A DNA stretch of 64,000 nucleotides from Paragonimus westermani (Eukaryota; Platyhelminthes; Trematoda; Plagiorchiida; Troglotrematidae). Within the stretch, counting starts at the first letter, position 1. The number at the start of each line of letters is the position of its first letter. Positions 12,701 to 23,399 of this stretch are shown piece after piece. Made by a program: the position numbers and the translations under genes. The stretch lies in NCBI GenBank assembly GCA_008508345.1, contig QNGE01003302.1, positions 9,340-73,339 of the forward strand, written 5' to 3'. Below the pieces are notes generated by a model that saw only the letters and a program-made list of their open reading frames with translations, did no database searches and was not told the origin of the DNA.

Positions 12701-12726
12701 AATTACGTCGCATGGTTGTTAATTGA
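9721..12726. other. Unassigned stretch, no supported gene
   Basis: About 3 kb, AT-rich towards 12 kb. Open frames are short (62-93 codons) and show no known motifs. A somewhat more GC-rich patch lies at 11.08-11.26 kb, but no family is recognised there. Confidence 0.5.
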
Positions 12727-12880
12727 ATGACAGTTGGGTGGCCAAGTGGGTAACGGGAGGTCATGGTGAACGAAAGGCCTGAGCAGATTTTTCTGAGCGT
12801 ACAACTGTGGCGTGCGCAACCGAATTCCGATCGCTTCCGAGGCGGAATTGTTAATTACGCGTTACCGAATGGATTACTTC
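12727..12880 (-). pseudogene. Penelope-like element GIY-YIG tail, short fragment
   Basis: The minus strand reads ASEAIGIRLRTPQLYAQKNL then LRPFVHHDLPLP. This is the same C-terminal block seen in the other five PLE tails of this window. Upstream, on the minus strand, the frame becomes unreadable after about a dozen codons. No RT or GIY-YIG core is present, so this is a strongly 5'-truncated copy. It points away from the next PLE tail, giving a divergent pair. The plus-strand frame over this stretch (12763-12963) is antisense. Confidence 0.7.
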
Positions 12881-13489
12881 TAGTCGGTATGGTCGATTTG
12901 TCAATTACTAAAAGATCTACAATGATTTGTAGCGTTATCGTTTATAGTATTGCCTTTCGGTGACCGGTGTTGATTTGACTAGTGTTTAATAGTTGAATAT
13001 TTTGCGATGTGGATATCCTCATTTTTCAGCAGTTCACAGAACAATAGGATAAATGAATTCTCCGGATAGATTAGAGCTGACGAATATGTGATCATGGTGG
13101 TTGTTTACATTCAACTTAGTTTCCATGGGTAACTCTCACTTATCCAGTTTGTTTTGTTGGGCCATAATTTACTCAATCATCTGAATTTGACCAGATAACG
13201 AATTGTTGTCCCCAGGGTACAATTGATTTTGCAGCAATAATGAAGATTATCACTAAAGTGCTAATCTGATTTTTGCCGCACTCTGTGGAACGATACCGTT
13301 TTCAGAAAAACATTGTTTCCCCACATCCGCCCTCATTTAATTAGGCGATTCGCACCTTTGGTTTTAAAAATATTTTATTGAGGACAATGTTCTGTGTTTC
13401 TGTCTACTGCAGGTATTCAGTTTTTTGGATGGTTGAATCTGTTTACATGACCGACATTTTCATCGACTCATCATCAAGCTAGATAGAGC
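12881..13489. other. Spacer between two divergent PLE tails
   Basis: No coding frame or RNA gene is recognised. The spacer may hold highly diverged 5' remnants of either element. Confidence 0.4.
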
Positions 13490-13960
13490 ACACTTGAATG
13501 GGTTCGCACTTGGTCGAATCAAACCACCTGGTGAATCCGGTCGATTCGTCCAAGCCGATCCATCAAGTCTGTGGGGCGCAATCGAAGTGGGTCAAAGTTC
13601 GTTTAATAGCGATTGCGAGGCTATTGCATTCTGCTTACACTCATTCCCGTTTTGTGCACAAAAACTTCTGGTTTAAACATTGCCACGCATTCGTACCCCA
13701 GATAGATCTGTTACGCATGTGTGTCGATTTATTCACAAACGTTTACAATCCACTTGATTAACGTTACATAACTAGACCACACGAGTCTGACTAGTTTGAC
13801 TTTAATGTTTACCCTCTCTTACCCTACTGATGCACTACCTCTAACAAACTCAAACACGTGTTGTATTTAGCCTGATGATGAAGCACTGAAACCGAACTTG
13901 TTTGCTGTACGTTTCTCTTCACAACTAAACCAGGTGTATTCACGATATCTGTTATTTGTC
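13490..13960 (+). mobile_element. Penelope-like element 3' end (GIY-YIG tail plus 3' flank)
   Basis: Two plus frames combine into a PLE C-terminus. First comes NPVDSSKPIHQVCGAQSKW, then after a frameshift CEAIAFCLHSFPFCAQKLLV, a stop, and TLPRI. The following 200 bases are non-coding but clearly homologous to the 3' flank of the PLE copy at 55.74-56.25 kb. Shared words include CACGAGT.TGACTAG, CTTACCCTACT and CCTGATGATGAAGCACTG. Because the similarity continues past the stop codon, both copies retain the element's 3' untranslated end. The 5' part is missing. Confidence 0.75.
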
Positions 13961-16900
13961 ATTCGTTTTTCGATTTATGCTTTGATGTTTTGTTGATTCG
14001 AATATCACAATCTCAGAACTATGAAACATACTACAATATCTTCAACGGGATTCTATGCTGACATTCTAGAAATTGACAAAACAAAAATTTGTCTCACTGA
14101 GTTAAACGTTTATGTTGATGACAGTCTCACTGGAAAACCTCAGACACCTATAAAAAATAAACAGTGATAAGTGGGTAATTATTATCTAAGAAATTCACAA
14201 CTTTGTCAGATCGATTACACTGGACTTCAAGGTAACATATTCGTGACCCGTAGATGTACTAATTTCATAACATGAACAAAGTCTAACCGGGAACAGTATC
14301 TTGAGTGACGGTGCAGTAACTTTCTTAATGTTGTGCAGTTTGTTTTCGATTGCTGAGTGTTCATGGTTAGTTACTTCTTCAGCAGTACCACAGATTCAAT
14401 CTTATTGGCATCTTATGGTTTAAATTGTTCGTAATCATTAACGCCCGCTGGTTACCGCTGGCTATGGAGTCTTGTGGACACTATTCTAAGACGGAGAAGT
14501 GAATTGGAACGCAAGGCACACTGTCCACTTTTTCAGTTTCGCCAACTTAATGGTGATCAGTGGTTTGGCTCAAAGTCATCATTTCCGTTCACTTGGAAAT
14601 TTTTCGAAGGCTTTTCTTCTGGAGTTGCTTGCCTTCCACTCTCTTTTAACCGGATAGGCAGTTTACTGTTTCGTACACCTTGAGTTATTTTAAATTTTAT
14701 GCTGAGTATGACTAAGTGGACCTGTCAAGTTTTTGTAACACATTTGCGATCTGGCGAAACAGTGCCTTACCAACCTCTGTCCCGAGACCAATATCATTCC
14801 ATCAGGTCTAAATCATCAGTAGACAAACAGTCGATGTTCACCAGAAACGAAATTTTAATATATGGCAAACAGAGCAGATGTAGAAACATGAGTACCTTTG
14901 AAGGTGAAAACAATATGGAAAAGGTCTCAACCTAAAGTGCTCTCACGCTGCAGTGTGTTTGAACCTTTGAGCTTCAGAATCCACTCTTGCGTTTCGTGAA
15001 GATTGATGTAGCCAGCGTACTCACGCGTGACTTCTAGAATTTATTTCCAACCTCGACCATAAACCTACCATCCAAATCCGCCCAGAGGACCTCTTGAGTC
15101 AGGTCCATTTTCTCGAAATAGGGCAGTTAACAACTTCTATTCAAATAAAAAGCCAAACGAACGACCAACAATGAGTTCCGATCGTATGTCAACTCCTAAC
15201 ACCTTATGAATGCGGTCGTGTCTGCCAACCGTTCGAATTGACAGCAACAAGCGTTGTGTGAGCGATGACTGATCCTTTGAAACCTTTAACGAAATTCTGA
15301 CAATGCTGATAAGTTGCGGATTTCAGTGCCGCGGCAATTAACAGATTAAAACCGATTCTGTGCGTGTGTGGCCTCCTACTCATTCTCTTCTTTAACTTTA
15401 TACGTGTATTGTATGATGAGTGTTTTTCTTTTTTCTGTCCAAGTTTAACTTCTCGCCCGTTTTCTCCCTCCTGTTTAGAGTTCAACAATATGTAGTATGC
15501 TGAGCTACTCGCCTCACATTTTGAATGTTTCTCATCAATTTAGATCCTGCCATTTGAGTCTGTCCAATTTTCTCCTGAGAAATGAGGGTTTCACTTTCAT
15601 ACCAGCCTACTAACTGGATGGCCAAAAATGATTGACTAGACACAAAGGTCTCACTCACACACCTCCTGGACTTATTCCTTTGGGTTTAAATTGGATGTGA
15701 TGTGTGTCATGTATATGCGACTTCCGGCTTCGGTCACTGTGACAGACTAATTCGAAACGATTGCTACTAACCGTGAAACAGCATTGTCCTCTTGGCCCTG
15801 TGCTGTAAGATTTATTTGGTTGGTTGTACAATCCTTACTGAATTTTGTCATGCATAAACTCCCATGGTGTGAAATGTACATGCTAAAATGCAGTGAAATA
15901 TGAATTTTGTGTGCGTTTCTGACGTTCCCCGTTATGGACGGTTGATCTGAGAAGAAGCATCCACAAGTTTGTAACAGCCCGAGCCTTGCCAGTGCAAAGC
16001 AGTCATGGATACATCATGTTTCCTCAAGCAGTTCAATTGTTCTTGCGGTGCATGTATCCCGCCTGTCTCTCCCTCGCGTAGGCCAGGTCTCCCGCTTCGT
16101 TCTGATTGGTTAATTCTTCCATCGATCGATGGCGCATTTCCATACGTCCTCCCGAATGACTATACCACCTGTAAATGCTATTCTCTTTACTAGCACTGTT
16201 TGCATAGATTAATGTTGATTATGTATATACAATAACAGCGTAGCCCACTCAACAGTACTGGGTTGGTGTCTGGAATTTTCTGAATGTAGTGTAGATCAGG
16301 TGTATTTCAGCATTCTTACTTCTCTAGCCTGAGCGGTTCCAGTGAACTTTTCCATCGATGAGGCCAGTTTGTTAGCATGACAGCTCTGTTGAATAACTTG
16401 ACTATCAACCCTTCACACCCACTATTGGGTGCTTGATACCTGGACTCAGTCTTTGTAGTACAACGAAACTATTGCGCAAAACATCATCTGGTTTACCGGT
16501 TACAAACACATCGTGAGCACATAACTTTTACCAGACGAATTTGAAAACTGCCCAATCCAGGATTATTTCAAATAACCATCATTCGGGAATTCGTTACTTT
16601 AACCAAACAAAACACCGCATACGACATATCTAGAATTCTATTGTTAGTTATGTTTGGTACAGTAGGTAGTGTGGCATAACAAATCTCAAACTAGCGTGTG
16701 TTCACCAGTCACGTACACACATAACTCATGTAATCACTTTTCCCAATCGAGAAATGCAGGACTCTAGACAGAAATGAAAAGAAGGAACGAACCAGAAAAA
16801 CCAAAGGTGCATGGACGTGATTTATGCGCAGTTGCAAACCAAAAGATGTCGCTCATCCAATACGTTGCGAAGATATTGTCATCGGTCGATTACTCTTCCT

Positions 16901-17317
16901 CGCAGGGAGAAGTTACTGATTTTTAATTTCAGTTGGTTCGTTTATCTGTTTTGATTTACGCCTCGTCAGGTTCAAACACTCAGCTATGCATCGTCGTTTC
17001 CTTCTGAATAAAACGCATCCTTCCTCGCAGGAATGGAGAAGGGCTGTGACAGGTTCTGCGAAACAACTGGCTAAAATCACAATCTACCTTTGAGACCGAG
17101 AGCTGCGAAAGGTGTCAGAAGGTCGAAAAGGTGCTATTAGCTGTGATCGGTAATCAGAAAACCTGCACATAAGCCCCCTTTCCCTTCGAAGTTTACACAA
17201 AAATAGCTCGTGATTTCGAGCAAACCAGCATGCATAATATGGGGTGCACGGGAGAATTGTGGAACTCTCTGCGAAGTCCAGAGAGCAAACCAACGGGCTT
17301 AACCAACGGGCACACCT
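13961..17317. other. Unassigned stretch, no supported gene
   Basis: About 3.3 kb without a recognised family. Short open frames at 14.5, 14.7, 15.2 and 16.0 kb show no motif. The minus strand near 16.96 kb has a CTGACGA heptamer preceded by GTGTTTGAAC, faintly like PLE 3' flanks, but there is no coding tail beside it. Confidence 0.45.
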
Positions 17318-18076
17318 CTTACCCGAGTCGGGTGCACGAACAGGCAGGACAACGCTAAAACCAAAACCAGATTAGCAAGCTGGGCCTAGAGCGGGGGTGT
17401 AGGCGCACTTCCAATCAAGTGGCTCGGCCCCACCGACCCAGTGTCTTGGGCACCACAGTCCACGGACGATAACACCTGACAGACCGCACACTTCACTGTC
17501 ACCTGTCGCAACGCTAGAAAGGCAATGCTGAACTGGGAGTCAGCGCGCGCACGTGATTGCAAACGGAAAAAGTGAAATTACGACATTACCCTCAGCAGAT
17601 TGTGCCATCGTGATAGTTTCCTCAGCAAAAATGATAGATGATAAAAAGCTGCATTTGTGACCGTGACGGATTCACAAATCATTGAAAGCCTGATCAAAAC
17701 CTAGCCATTTTCCCGTAGAATCTCAGACACGTCATTCTATGTTTTTAGGTTTATCTCACTATTTGTGGACTCTGACGTAATTTATTATAGCCGTTCTGTG
17801 AAAACGATAAGCATCGCTCGGCACCTCTCAGTTTGGTGGCTTCGTCACTGCGTCGTGTCATTCTACTTCCTGTCAACGTGTCTTATTCGACCATTTTGTC
17901 GGTGCCGTGATAAAGGTAACTTGTTGTGTTATCGAGCTCGGTGTGGACAGAATGAGGTGTTTTGTTCTCTGGAGATCTGCTCCGTCCTGAAAACAATAAA
18001 TGCAAGATGAGAAGGCCGCTTAGTGTGGTTCGACACAGAACAGCCACATCATCCGGGTTGTGGTTATGTGATTACG
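17318..18076 (+). repeat. Left arm of a 759-bp near-perfect inverted repeat
   Basis: This arm is the reverse complement of 20259-21017 with no indels (paired positions sum to 38335). I found only two mismatches, at 17355 and 17369, both near the outer end. The outer end carries the palindromic word ACCCGAGTCGGGT. Identical 81-codon frames in both arms simply reflect the duplication and have no recognised protein. The arm may be a long terminal inverted repeat or an assembly duplicate. Confidence 0.97.
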
Positions 18077-18122
18077 AACTAGGATGGAATGTTGATACAT
18101 GTGAGTACTGATCGAACTGAAC

Positions 18123-18141
18123 GGGATGGGTCGGGACGGGG
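18123..18141 (+). other. Potential G-quadruplex motif
   Basis: Four runs of three or more G separated by two-base loops (AT, TC, AC) occur within 19 bases, just inside the left inverted-repeat arm. More G-runs follow to about 18160. The pattern meets the usual G3+ N1-7 rule. Function is unknown. Confidence 0.6.
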
Positions 18142-18229
18142 CGTGGTAGGGTGAGGGGTGTAACGCATTGTTTGCATGTGTTGTGTGTGTTTGCAAACTG
18201 ACTTCTCTAGGACTGTACAAACTGTAAGT

Positions 18230-18325
18230 GTAGATGCTTCTGATGGCGGTTTGGAATCGTTACTTTCGTTTCACCGACGGCATGCCATACAGGTCGTGTC
18301 GTTATGTAATCTGACAGATTGCACT
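18230..18325 (+). repeat. Short direct repeat X, copy 1
   Basis: This begins GTAGATGCTTCTGATGGCGG and continues with weaker similarity for about 90 bases. A second copy starts at 19165, immediately after the 289-bp repeat described next. The repeat is not identified. Confidence 0.6.
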
Positions 18326-18875
18326 AGGTTCCGTAATTATGACGACTTAATCCACCTCCACTGCTTACGGTTGTTTCCCGTAGGTCGCAAAACATACCTA
18401 GCAGAACAGTCGTCAGCTTCCGTTAGCCTTCGACCAATTCTTGGTGAGGTCATAAACACTACCGTTGAAACAGACCTCTTCATCAGCATACGGACTGATT
18501 TACTGATAGCCGATCGTGTGGCCACATGTTTCGTTCTAAACTCCCTGGTGGCCTCTGCCACATTTTCACTATAGGTGGTGCAAACAAAAACCAGCTGAAT
18601 ACTTTATTCAAGTTATTTGCACGTCGTTCACTTCCTTGCATTCCACGGGTAGGATCTGGTTCAAACATAATAAATTCATCCAGACCAATTTATGCGCAAC
18701 TGCTGTCCGGTAAACGAAGCTGAACTGATAAAAGCATGATCCATCAAAACTCAACATGAACATAGCCAAGAAGACAGACATACGGTTGGCGGCATCCGGT
18801 TCGAAGTCTTTTGTCAATGACCGAAGCTAGAGGACGTCTGAACTTAACCGTCACCACAAGTCGCTTGCGCCACAC

Positions 18876-19164
18876 CACTTTTGATTCCACTGAAGCATCA
18901 CTCATCCAATGTAAACCAGAAGGAATGAGACCGGGAGGTGTGTGAGTGAGGCCTTCGTGTCCAGCCGGCCAATTGATTGGCTAGCTCAAAATTGAAACCC
19001 CTGTCTGTCGAGAAATAAACAAAGAGAGAGCGTGCTGTGATAAGAACTACACTGGGAAGAAGAATATTGAAAGCATGACGCAAGATACATTCCATTTCAG
19101 AAGTAAATGCTGGTGCACTGTAGAGGGGAAATGGAGGGAAAGCAATATACAAGGTTGGAGTGGA
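18876..19164 (+). repeat. 289-bp interspersed repeat R-A, copy 1
   Basis: This closely matches 33389-33676 in the same orientation. Both begin within a CACTT.TGATTCCACTGAAG context and end with AAGGTTGGAGTGGA. An AATAAA hexamer lies in the middle on the plus strand (19014-19019). No coding function is recognised; open minus frames in both copies are low-complexity hydrophobic and probably meaningless. It could be part of an LTR or a non-autonomous element. Confidence 0.85.
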
Positions 19165-19260
19165 GTAGATGCTTCTGATGGCGGTTTGGAATGGTTACTT
19201 TCGTTTTACTGAAGGCACATCAAACTTTCGGGTCTTGGGTTATCTAATTCACACTGTCTG
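19165..19260 (+). repeat. Short direct repeat X, copy 2
   Basis: This is homologous to 18230-18325. It starts exactly where repeat R-A ends. The pair may mark a duplication or a composite insertion. Confidence 0.6.
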
Positions 19261-19796
19261 TGCGTGTACTTATCTGAGCTTGTGTGCCACCTTGGAGTAG
19301 TGGTCAGAACTGTGTTGCTCTGACCTGGCAGGTTACGCTGACTAGGGCATCGGTCCTCACAGACTCAACCATGTCAGCTGGAGCTCGTTGTGCCAGTGTG
19401 TTGTGTTTTTGTCCGGTCTGATACTTGTTCTTGCCTTGTCCAGTCTTGTTGTTGTGACGTGTTTGTCACTGTATCATTATTAGTCTTATGTTTGTTGACT
19501 TTACAGATGCTTGGCTCTCTGGCCTGTGCGTAACCAGTGTAATTTGGTCGTTGCGGGTGATCGATTTCGTTGCAATTTTATGTGCCGTTCGCTGCCTCTC
19601 GGTGTAGTCTTTTGTGCTAATGGCTTTGGTTGTATACCCTGATCGCTTTCCTGTCTGTCTGGGAATCCTGACAGTATCCAAAGCACACATTAAATGTGCT
19701 GATACAACAAATAAAATGAGATACCACACTGTCCGTCGCGCTGGTTGAACCGGATCGTCCTATCTGCCGTTTGAGTGAGGGTGGATAGGCGAAGGT
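19261..19796. other. Unassigned stretch inside the inverted-repeat core
   Basis: GT-rich sequence on the plus strand with no recognised coding or RNA feature. It may be 5' untranslated sequence of the LINE fragment that follows. Confidence 0.4.
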
Positions 19797-20257
19797 ATGC
19801 TACCGCCAAACCCTCTCCCTTCTCATACCCTAATGACCCCGCCAGCACGAATCTCAGAATTGAGTTGGTATTGCATCGACAGAGCAGCCTTGAATGAGAC
19901 ACGGCTTGCAGACCAAACTGAGCTCCGAGAAGCAGCTAATGGGTACACCTTCTACTGGGTAGTTTATCCGGCAGACAGTGTCCGGGAGCATGGTGTCTGC
20001 TTCACAGTAGCTCATCATTTCAATGCGGTGATGACAGACGAACCACACGATATCAGCACTTGAATCGATGCGCCTGCGACTCGAACGGGGTAAGTGTGCC
20101 ACATTTATCAGTGTTTATGGTCCAACTACGTGTCACAGTGATGATACAAAAGACCAGTCCCGTGACCAGCTGTTTGCCAAAACCCGGTCGGAACTGACGA
20201 GTGACCGACTGGTTTCTCGGAATGATTTAAACATTCGAGTTGGGAGAGACTCAGTAG
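19797..20257 (+). pseudogene. LINE AP-like endonuclease fragment, cut at an N
   Basis: The plus strand reads ISELSWYCIDRAALNETRLA (family 'ELSRYNIDIAALSETRLA', with the catalytic Glu), then GYTFYWVVYPADSVREHGVC. After a frameshift near 20065 it reads MRLRLERGKCATFISVYGPT and RNDLNIRVGRDS (family GDFNARVG). This is a second LINE lineage, different in motif wording from the 9-kb endonuclease. The frame stops being endonuclease exactly at the single N at 20258, where the right inverted-repeat arm begins. The RT and 3' end are missing, which is unusual because LINEs are normally truncated at the 5' end. Confidence 0.85.
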
Positions 20258-20258
20258 N
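20258..20258. other. Single ambiguous base at a junction
   Basis: One N sits exactly between the LINE endonuclease fragment and the first base of the right inverted-repeat arm. This suggests a scaffold join or an unresolved consensus call. Confidence 0.95.
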
Positions 20259-21017
20259 CGTAATCACATAACCACAACCCGGATGATGTGGCTGTTCTGT
20301 GTCGAACCACACTAAGCGGCCTTCTCATCTTGCATTTATTGTTTTCAGGACGGAGCAGATCTCCAGAGAACAAAACACCTCATTCTGTCCACACCGAGCT
20401 CGATAACACAACAAGTTACCTTTATCACGGCACCGACAAAATGGTCGAATAAGACACGTTGACAGGAAGTAGAATGACACGACGCAGTGACGAAGCCACC
20501 AAACTGAGAGGTGCCGAGCGATGCTTATCGTTTTCACAGAACGGCTATAATAAATTACGTCAGAGTCCACAAATAGTGAGATAAACCTAAAAACATAGAA
20601 TGACGTGTCTGAGATTCTACGGGAAAATGGCTAGGTTTTGATCAGGCTTTCAATGATTTGTGAATCCGTCACGGTCACAAATGCAGCTTTTTATCATCTA
20701 TCATTTTTGCTGAGGAAACTATCACGATGGCACAATCTGCTGAGGGTAATGTCGTAATTTCACTTTTTCCGTTTGCAATCACGTGCGCGCGCTGACTCCC
20801 AGTTCAGCATTGCCTTTCTAGCGTTGCGACAGGTGACAGTGAAGTGTGCGGTCTGTCAGGTGTTATCGTCCGTGGACTGTGGTGCCCAAGACACTGGGTC
20901 GGTGGGGCCGAGCCACTTGATTGGAAGTGCGCCTACACCCCCGCTCTAGGCCCAGCTTGCTAATCCGGTTTTGGTTTTAACGTTGTCCTGCCTGTTCGTG
21001 CACCCGACTCGGGTAAG
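20259..21017 (-). repeat. Right arm of the 759-bp inverted repeat
   Basis: Reverse complement of 17318-18076 with two mismatches (20966 and 20980) and no indels. The inner end touches the N at 20258. Beyond the outer end the two flanks differ at once (CCT versus TAG next to TTACCCGAG). Confidence 0.97.
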
Positions 21018-23399
21018 TAGTGTGCACGTTGGTATTTCCTTTGGGTGTTTCCGTGTGTCTGGGCTCACGATTTTGCTATCTTGTACAGTTACCTTGGTCT
21101 CTATGGTTTCTCATTGGCTTTCTTCAGTGACCAGTGTGCATTACTGTTTCTGACATTGGTGCTATCTGGTTAGCGTTCATCTCATTATAGTGATCAGCTG
21201 GTTTTCAGGCTTTTTAATTTGCCCAATAAGGCTTTCCGTTTGTGATATTTTTTCATGTGTGCTCATGTGTTACTAACCCTGAATCCTTGTAGAATTTTGT
21301 GATAGTCATTATTAACGTGACAGACACAGTAGCTGAACATATTTTTCTCGAACCTATATAAAGTTCAAACTGCAACGAATGATTCTGCTTAACCTTGAGG
21401 AAATTAGAGACGGTAAACGGAGAACGTTTCTTTGACAATGTTGGAGATAGCCACGGTAAGTCAGGAAGACATAGTTTAGGTGAACCATATTCCATTAGCA
21501 TGTGCGGCTTATTGTACGCTTTAAGCTAGGTAGTTGTGTTATTTTTTATTTCCGAGTCGGATGTGACAACCTGACAGCCTGATTTAGATGATGACCTTTG
21601 GAAGAGCCACATCATCGAACGTGTACAATGAAGTGCGGCTAACGAAAATATTCATTGTACTTGCTACATAGCTCCAGAAGATCAGTAAGGATAAACCATG
21701 CAATCGCTGTTCAAAAGAGAGGGAAAAATCATACCCGCTTGTTGGTCACAATAACAGGGTGATACGCGTAGAGAGTAATGACATCAGTACGTTGGGACGG
21801 AGAATGTCAAGGTTCGGGAGAATGAGCGGCCCAGACTTTTTTGCCGCGCTGATGGAACTTTTTAATATTTAAATTATCTCGTATTCGGCGCGTATTTTTT
21901 TTGTTACATCGGGTCAACAAACCTTAAAAACTCTTGAGAGAATGGGAGTTAGGTTTGTCCAGTGCCGTACCATAGGTGACTGGAAGTTGCTTCTCAGCGC
22001 ACCATGTTCATATCGTTTGTAGATAGAAAGAATCGATGAGGTGCTCTTACGAAATGCAGAAAGGGTGGCGGTATGAATGTAGGCCATCTCATGTAGCAAT
22101 CAACTTACGTCATCACATAGGTCAAGCTATCTGAATGACCCACCAGATCGACGTGCATGTGGTGAAAACGTGCGTACTACGAAGGAAAATTACCCAAAGG
22201 CCCTTTTGTATGACGATAGATTGTGGAAAATTGACATTGGAGACGAGCTGCTTCATTTGCGGACATCATGGTTTGCTTCAGGTCATGCGGAATGTTTAGT
22301 GACAAGTTTAGTCGAGGCGCATGTGGCTTGGTGCAAAAAATGTGTAGTATGCCAATCACCGTGCGGCGGAAAGATGCAAGCATTGCAGGGCGCTGCCTGC
22401 TCCGGAAAGTGTTACAGACGATTGTTCCCTTTAAAGATTTCAGAAGTACGAGTGGAGCTCTGAGAGAGCTTATTTAACGAAGATAACCGATTTCGGGATC
22501 AGTTTGCGCTGCAACCATGACTGTCAAATCAAATGCCACTGCTAACAGATGCGCTGATATTATGAACGCGTGAAAAAGCGTCCGCCATATCAGTTGTGAG
22601 CTGAGAGATATAGTCCAGGCAACTAACTTTCCTTTTAAAATGCCTGTTCAATAAAAGGATTTGGAGAATAAATTAACGGTTTATGAGCACCATGAAGCTG
22701 TTGTCTCCCCCCGAATGATTTAGGTGGCGGATGCCTAAATAGATTGCTAATAACCGTGATGTAGCGGGATTCCGCGAATTGTAAACGTTTGAAGAAGAGT
22801 ATTAAGTGTTGTTGATAATCAGCAACAAAGTGCTGTAACAACTCTTCGATAGGTGTGTCGGAAGCGTTGTTTACAATTGGCAACCGTGCATGTAGTTCAA
22901 GATGAGAAAGGAGAGCTCAGTTGCCATCTGTATCCTTGAGCTTACTGAACGCCGTGTGCGCAACTTTTGAGAGCTGAAACTTGCGTCGATCTGCGCTCAA
23001 GAGATCGGCCAGTTGGGATGCAAATGGGCACAGCGGGATATGAGGCGCCAACTGTAATCCTCCACACCACTAAAATGTGGAATTTGCCTGAAGGAATTCA
23101 GTTCAGTATATTCATGTATGACTGTGAACTTATTCGTTATTTCATTTTCTGAGATCTGGTGACTCGGTGTTCTCATCTGGTTTGCATTTGGAGGAGCTTA
23201 CCGTCACGCCATATTTGGTCGTGGGTTAAACCGCGTTTGTCTGGCTAATGACATACAATCTTGCCACAGTAAACTTCAATCAATCAAATGAAGAAAACGT
23301 TCTATAAACACTGATTTGCCAGTTGCTAACACTTTGCGAACATGTGACAATAGCGTTAAATTTTGACGTTCCACTCCTGATAAGAGGATTCTTCAGACC
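21018..23399. other. Unassigned stretch; one strong small hairpin
   Basis: No gene is supported. A perfect 10-bp inverted repeat (GTACAATGAA / TTCATTGTAC, 18-base loop) lies at 21623-21660. A plus frame at 22170-22463 is cysteine-rich and includes HVAWCKKCVVCQSP, which could be a worn integrase zinc-finger, but the rest does not fit. The RT upstream of the LINE tail below is expected here but is not readable. Confidence 0.45.

Noticed and set aside
12763..12963. 66-codon plus-strand frame
   Set aside because: Antisense to a PLE GIY-YIG tail.
16940..17000. CTGACGA heptamer on the minus strand, possible hammerhead
   Set aside because: The second core strand reads AAAA rather than GAAA, and stems I and III do not close; no PLE tail lies beside it.
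17765..18010. 81-codon frame repeated identically at 20325-20570
   Set aside because: Identity follows from the inverted duplication; there is no recognisable protein and no sign of coding conservation.
18176..18574. 132-codon plus frame and overlapping minus frames inside the inverted-repeat core
   Set aside because: No known motif on either strand; partly made of direct repeat X.
17318..21017. Classic DNA transposon with long terminal inverted repeats
   Set aside because: No transposase in the core, no target-site duplication at the outer ends, and an N at the inner edge; kept only as an open possibility.
22170..22463. Cysteine-rich frame with HVAWCKKCVVCQ, like a gypsy integrase zinc domain
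   Set aside because: Only the last part fits; no neighbouring RNase H or integrase core was found on the same strand.
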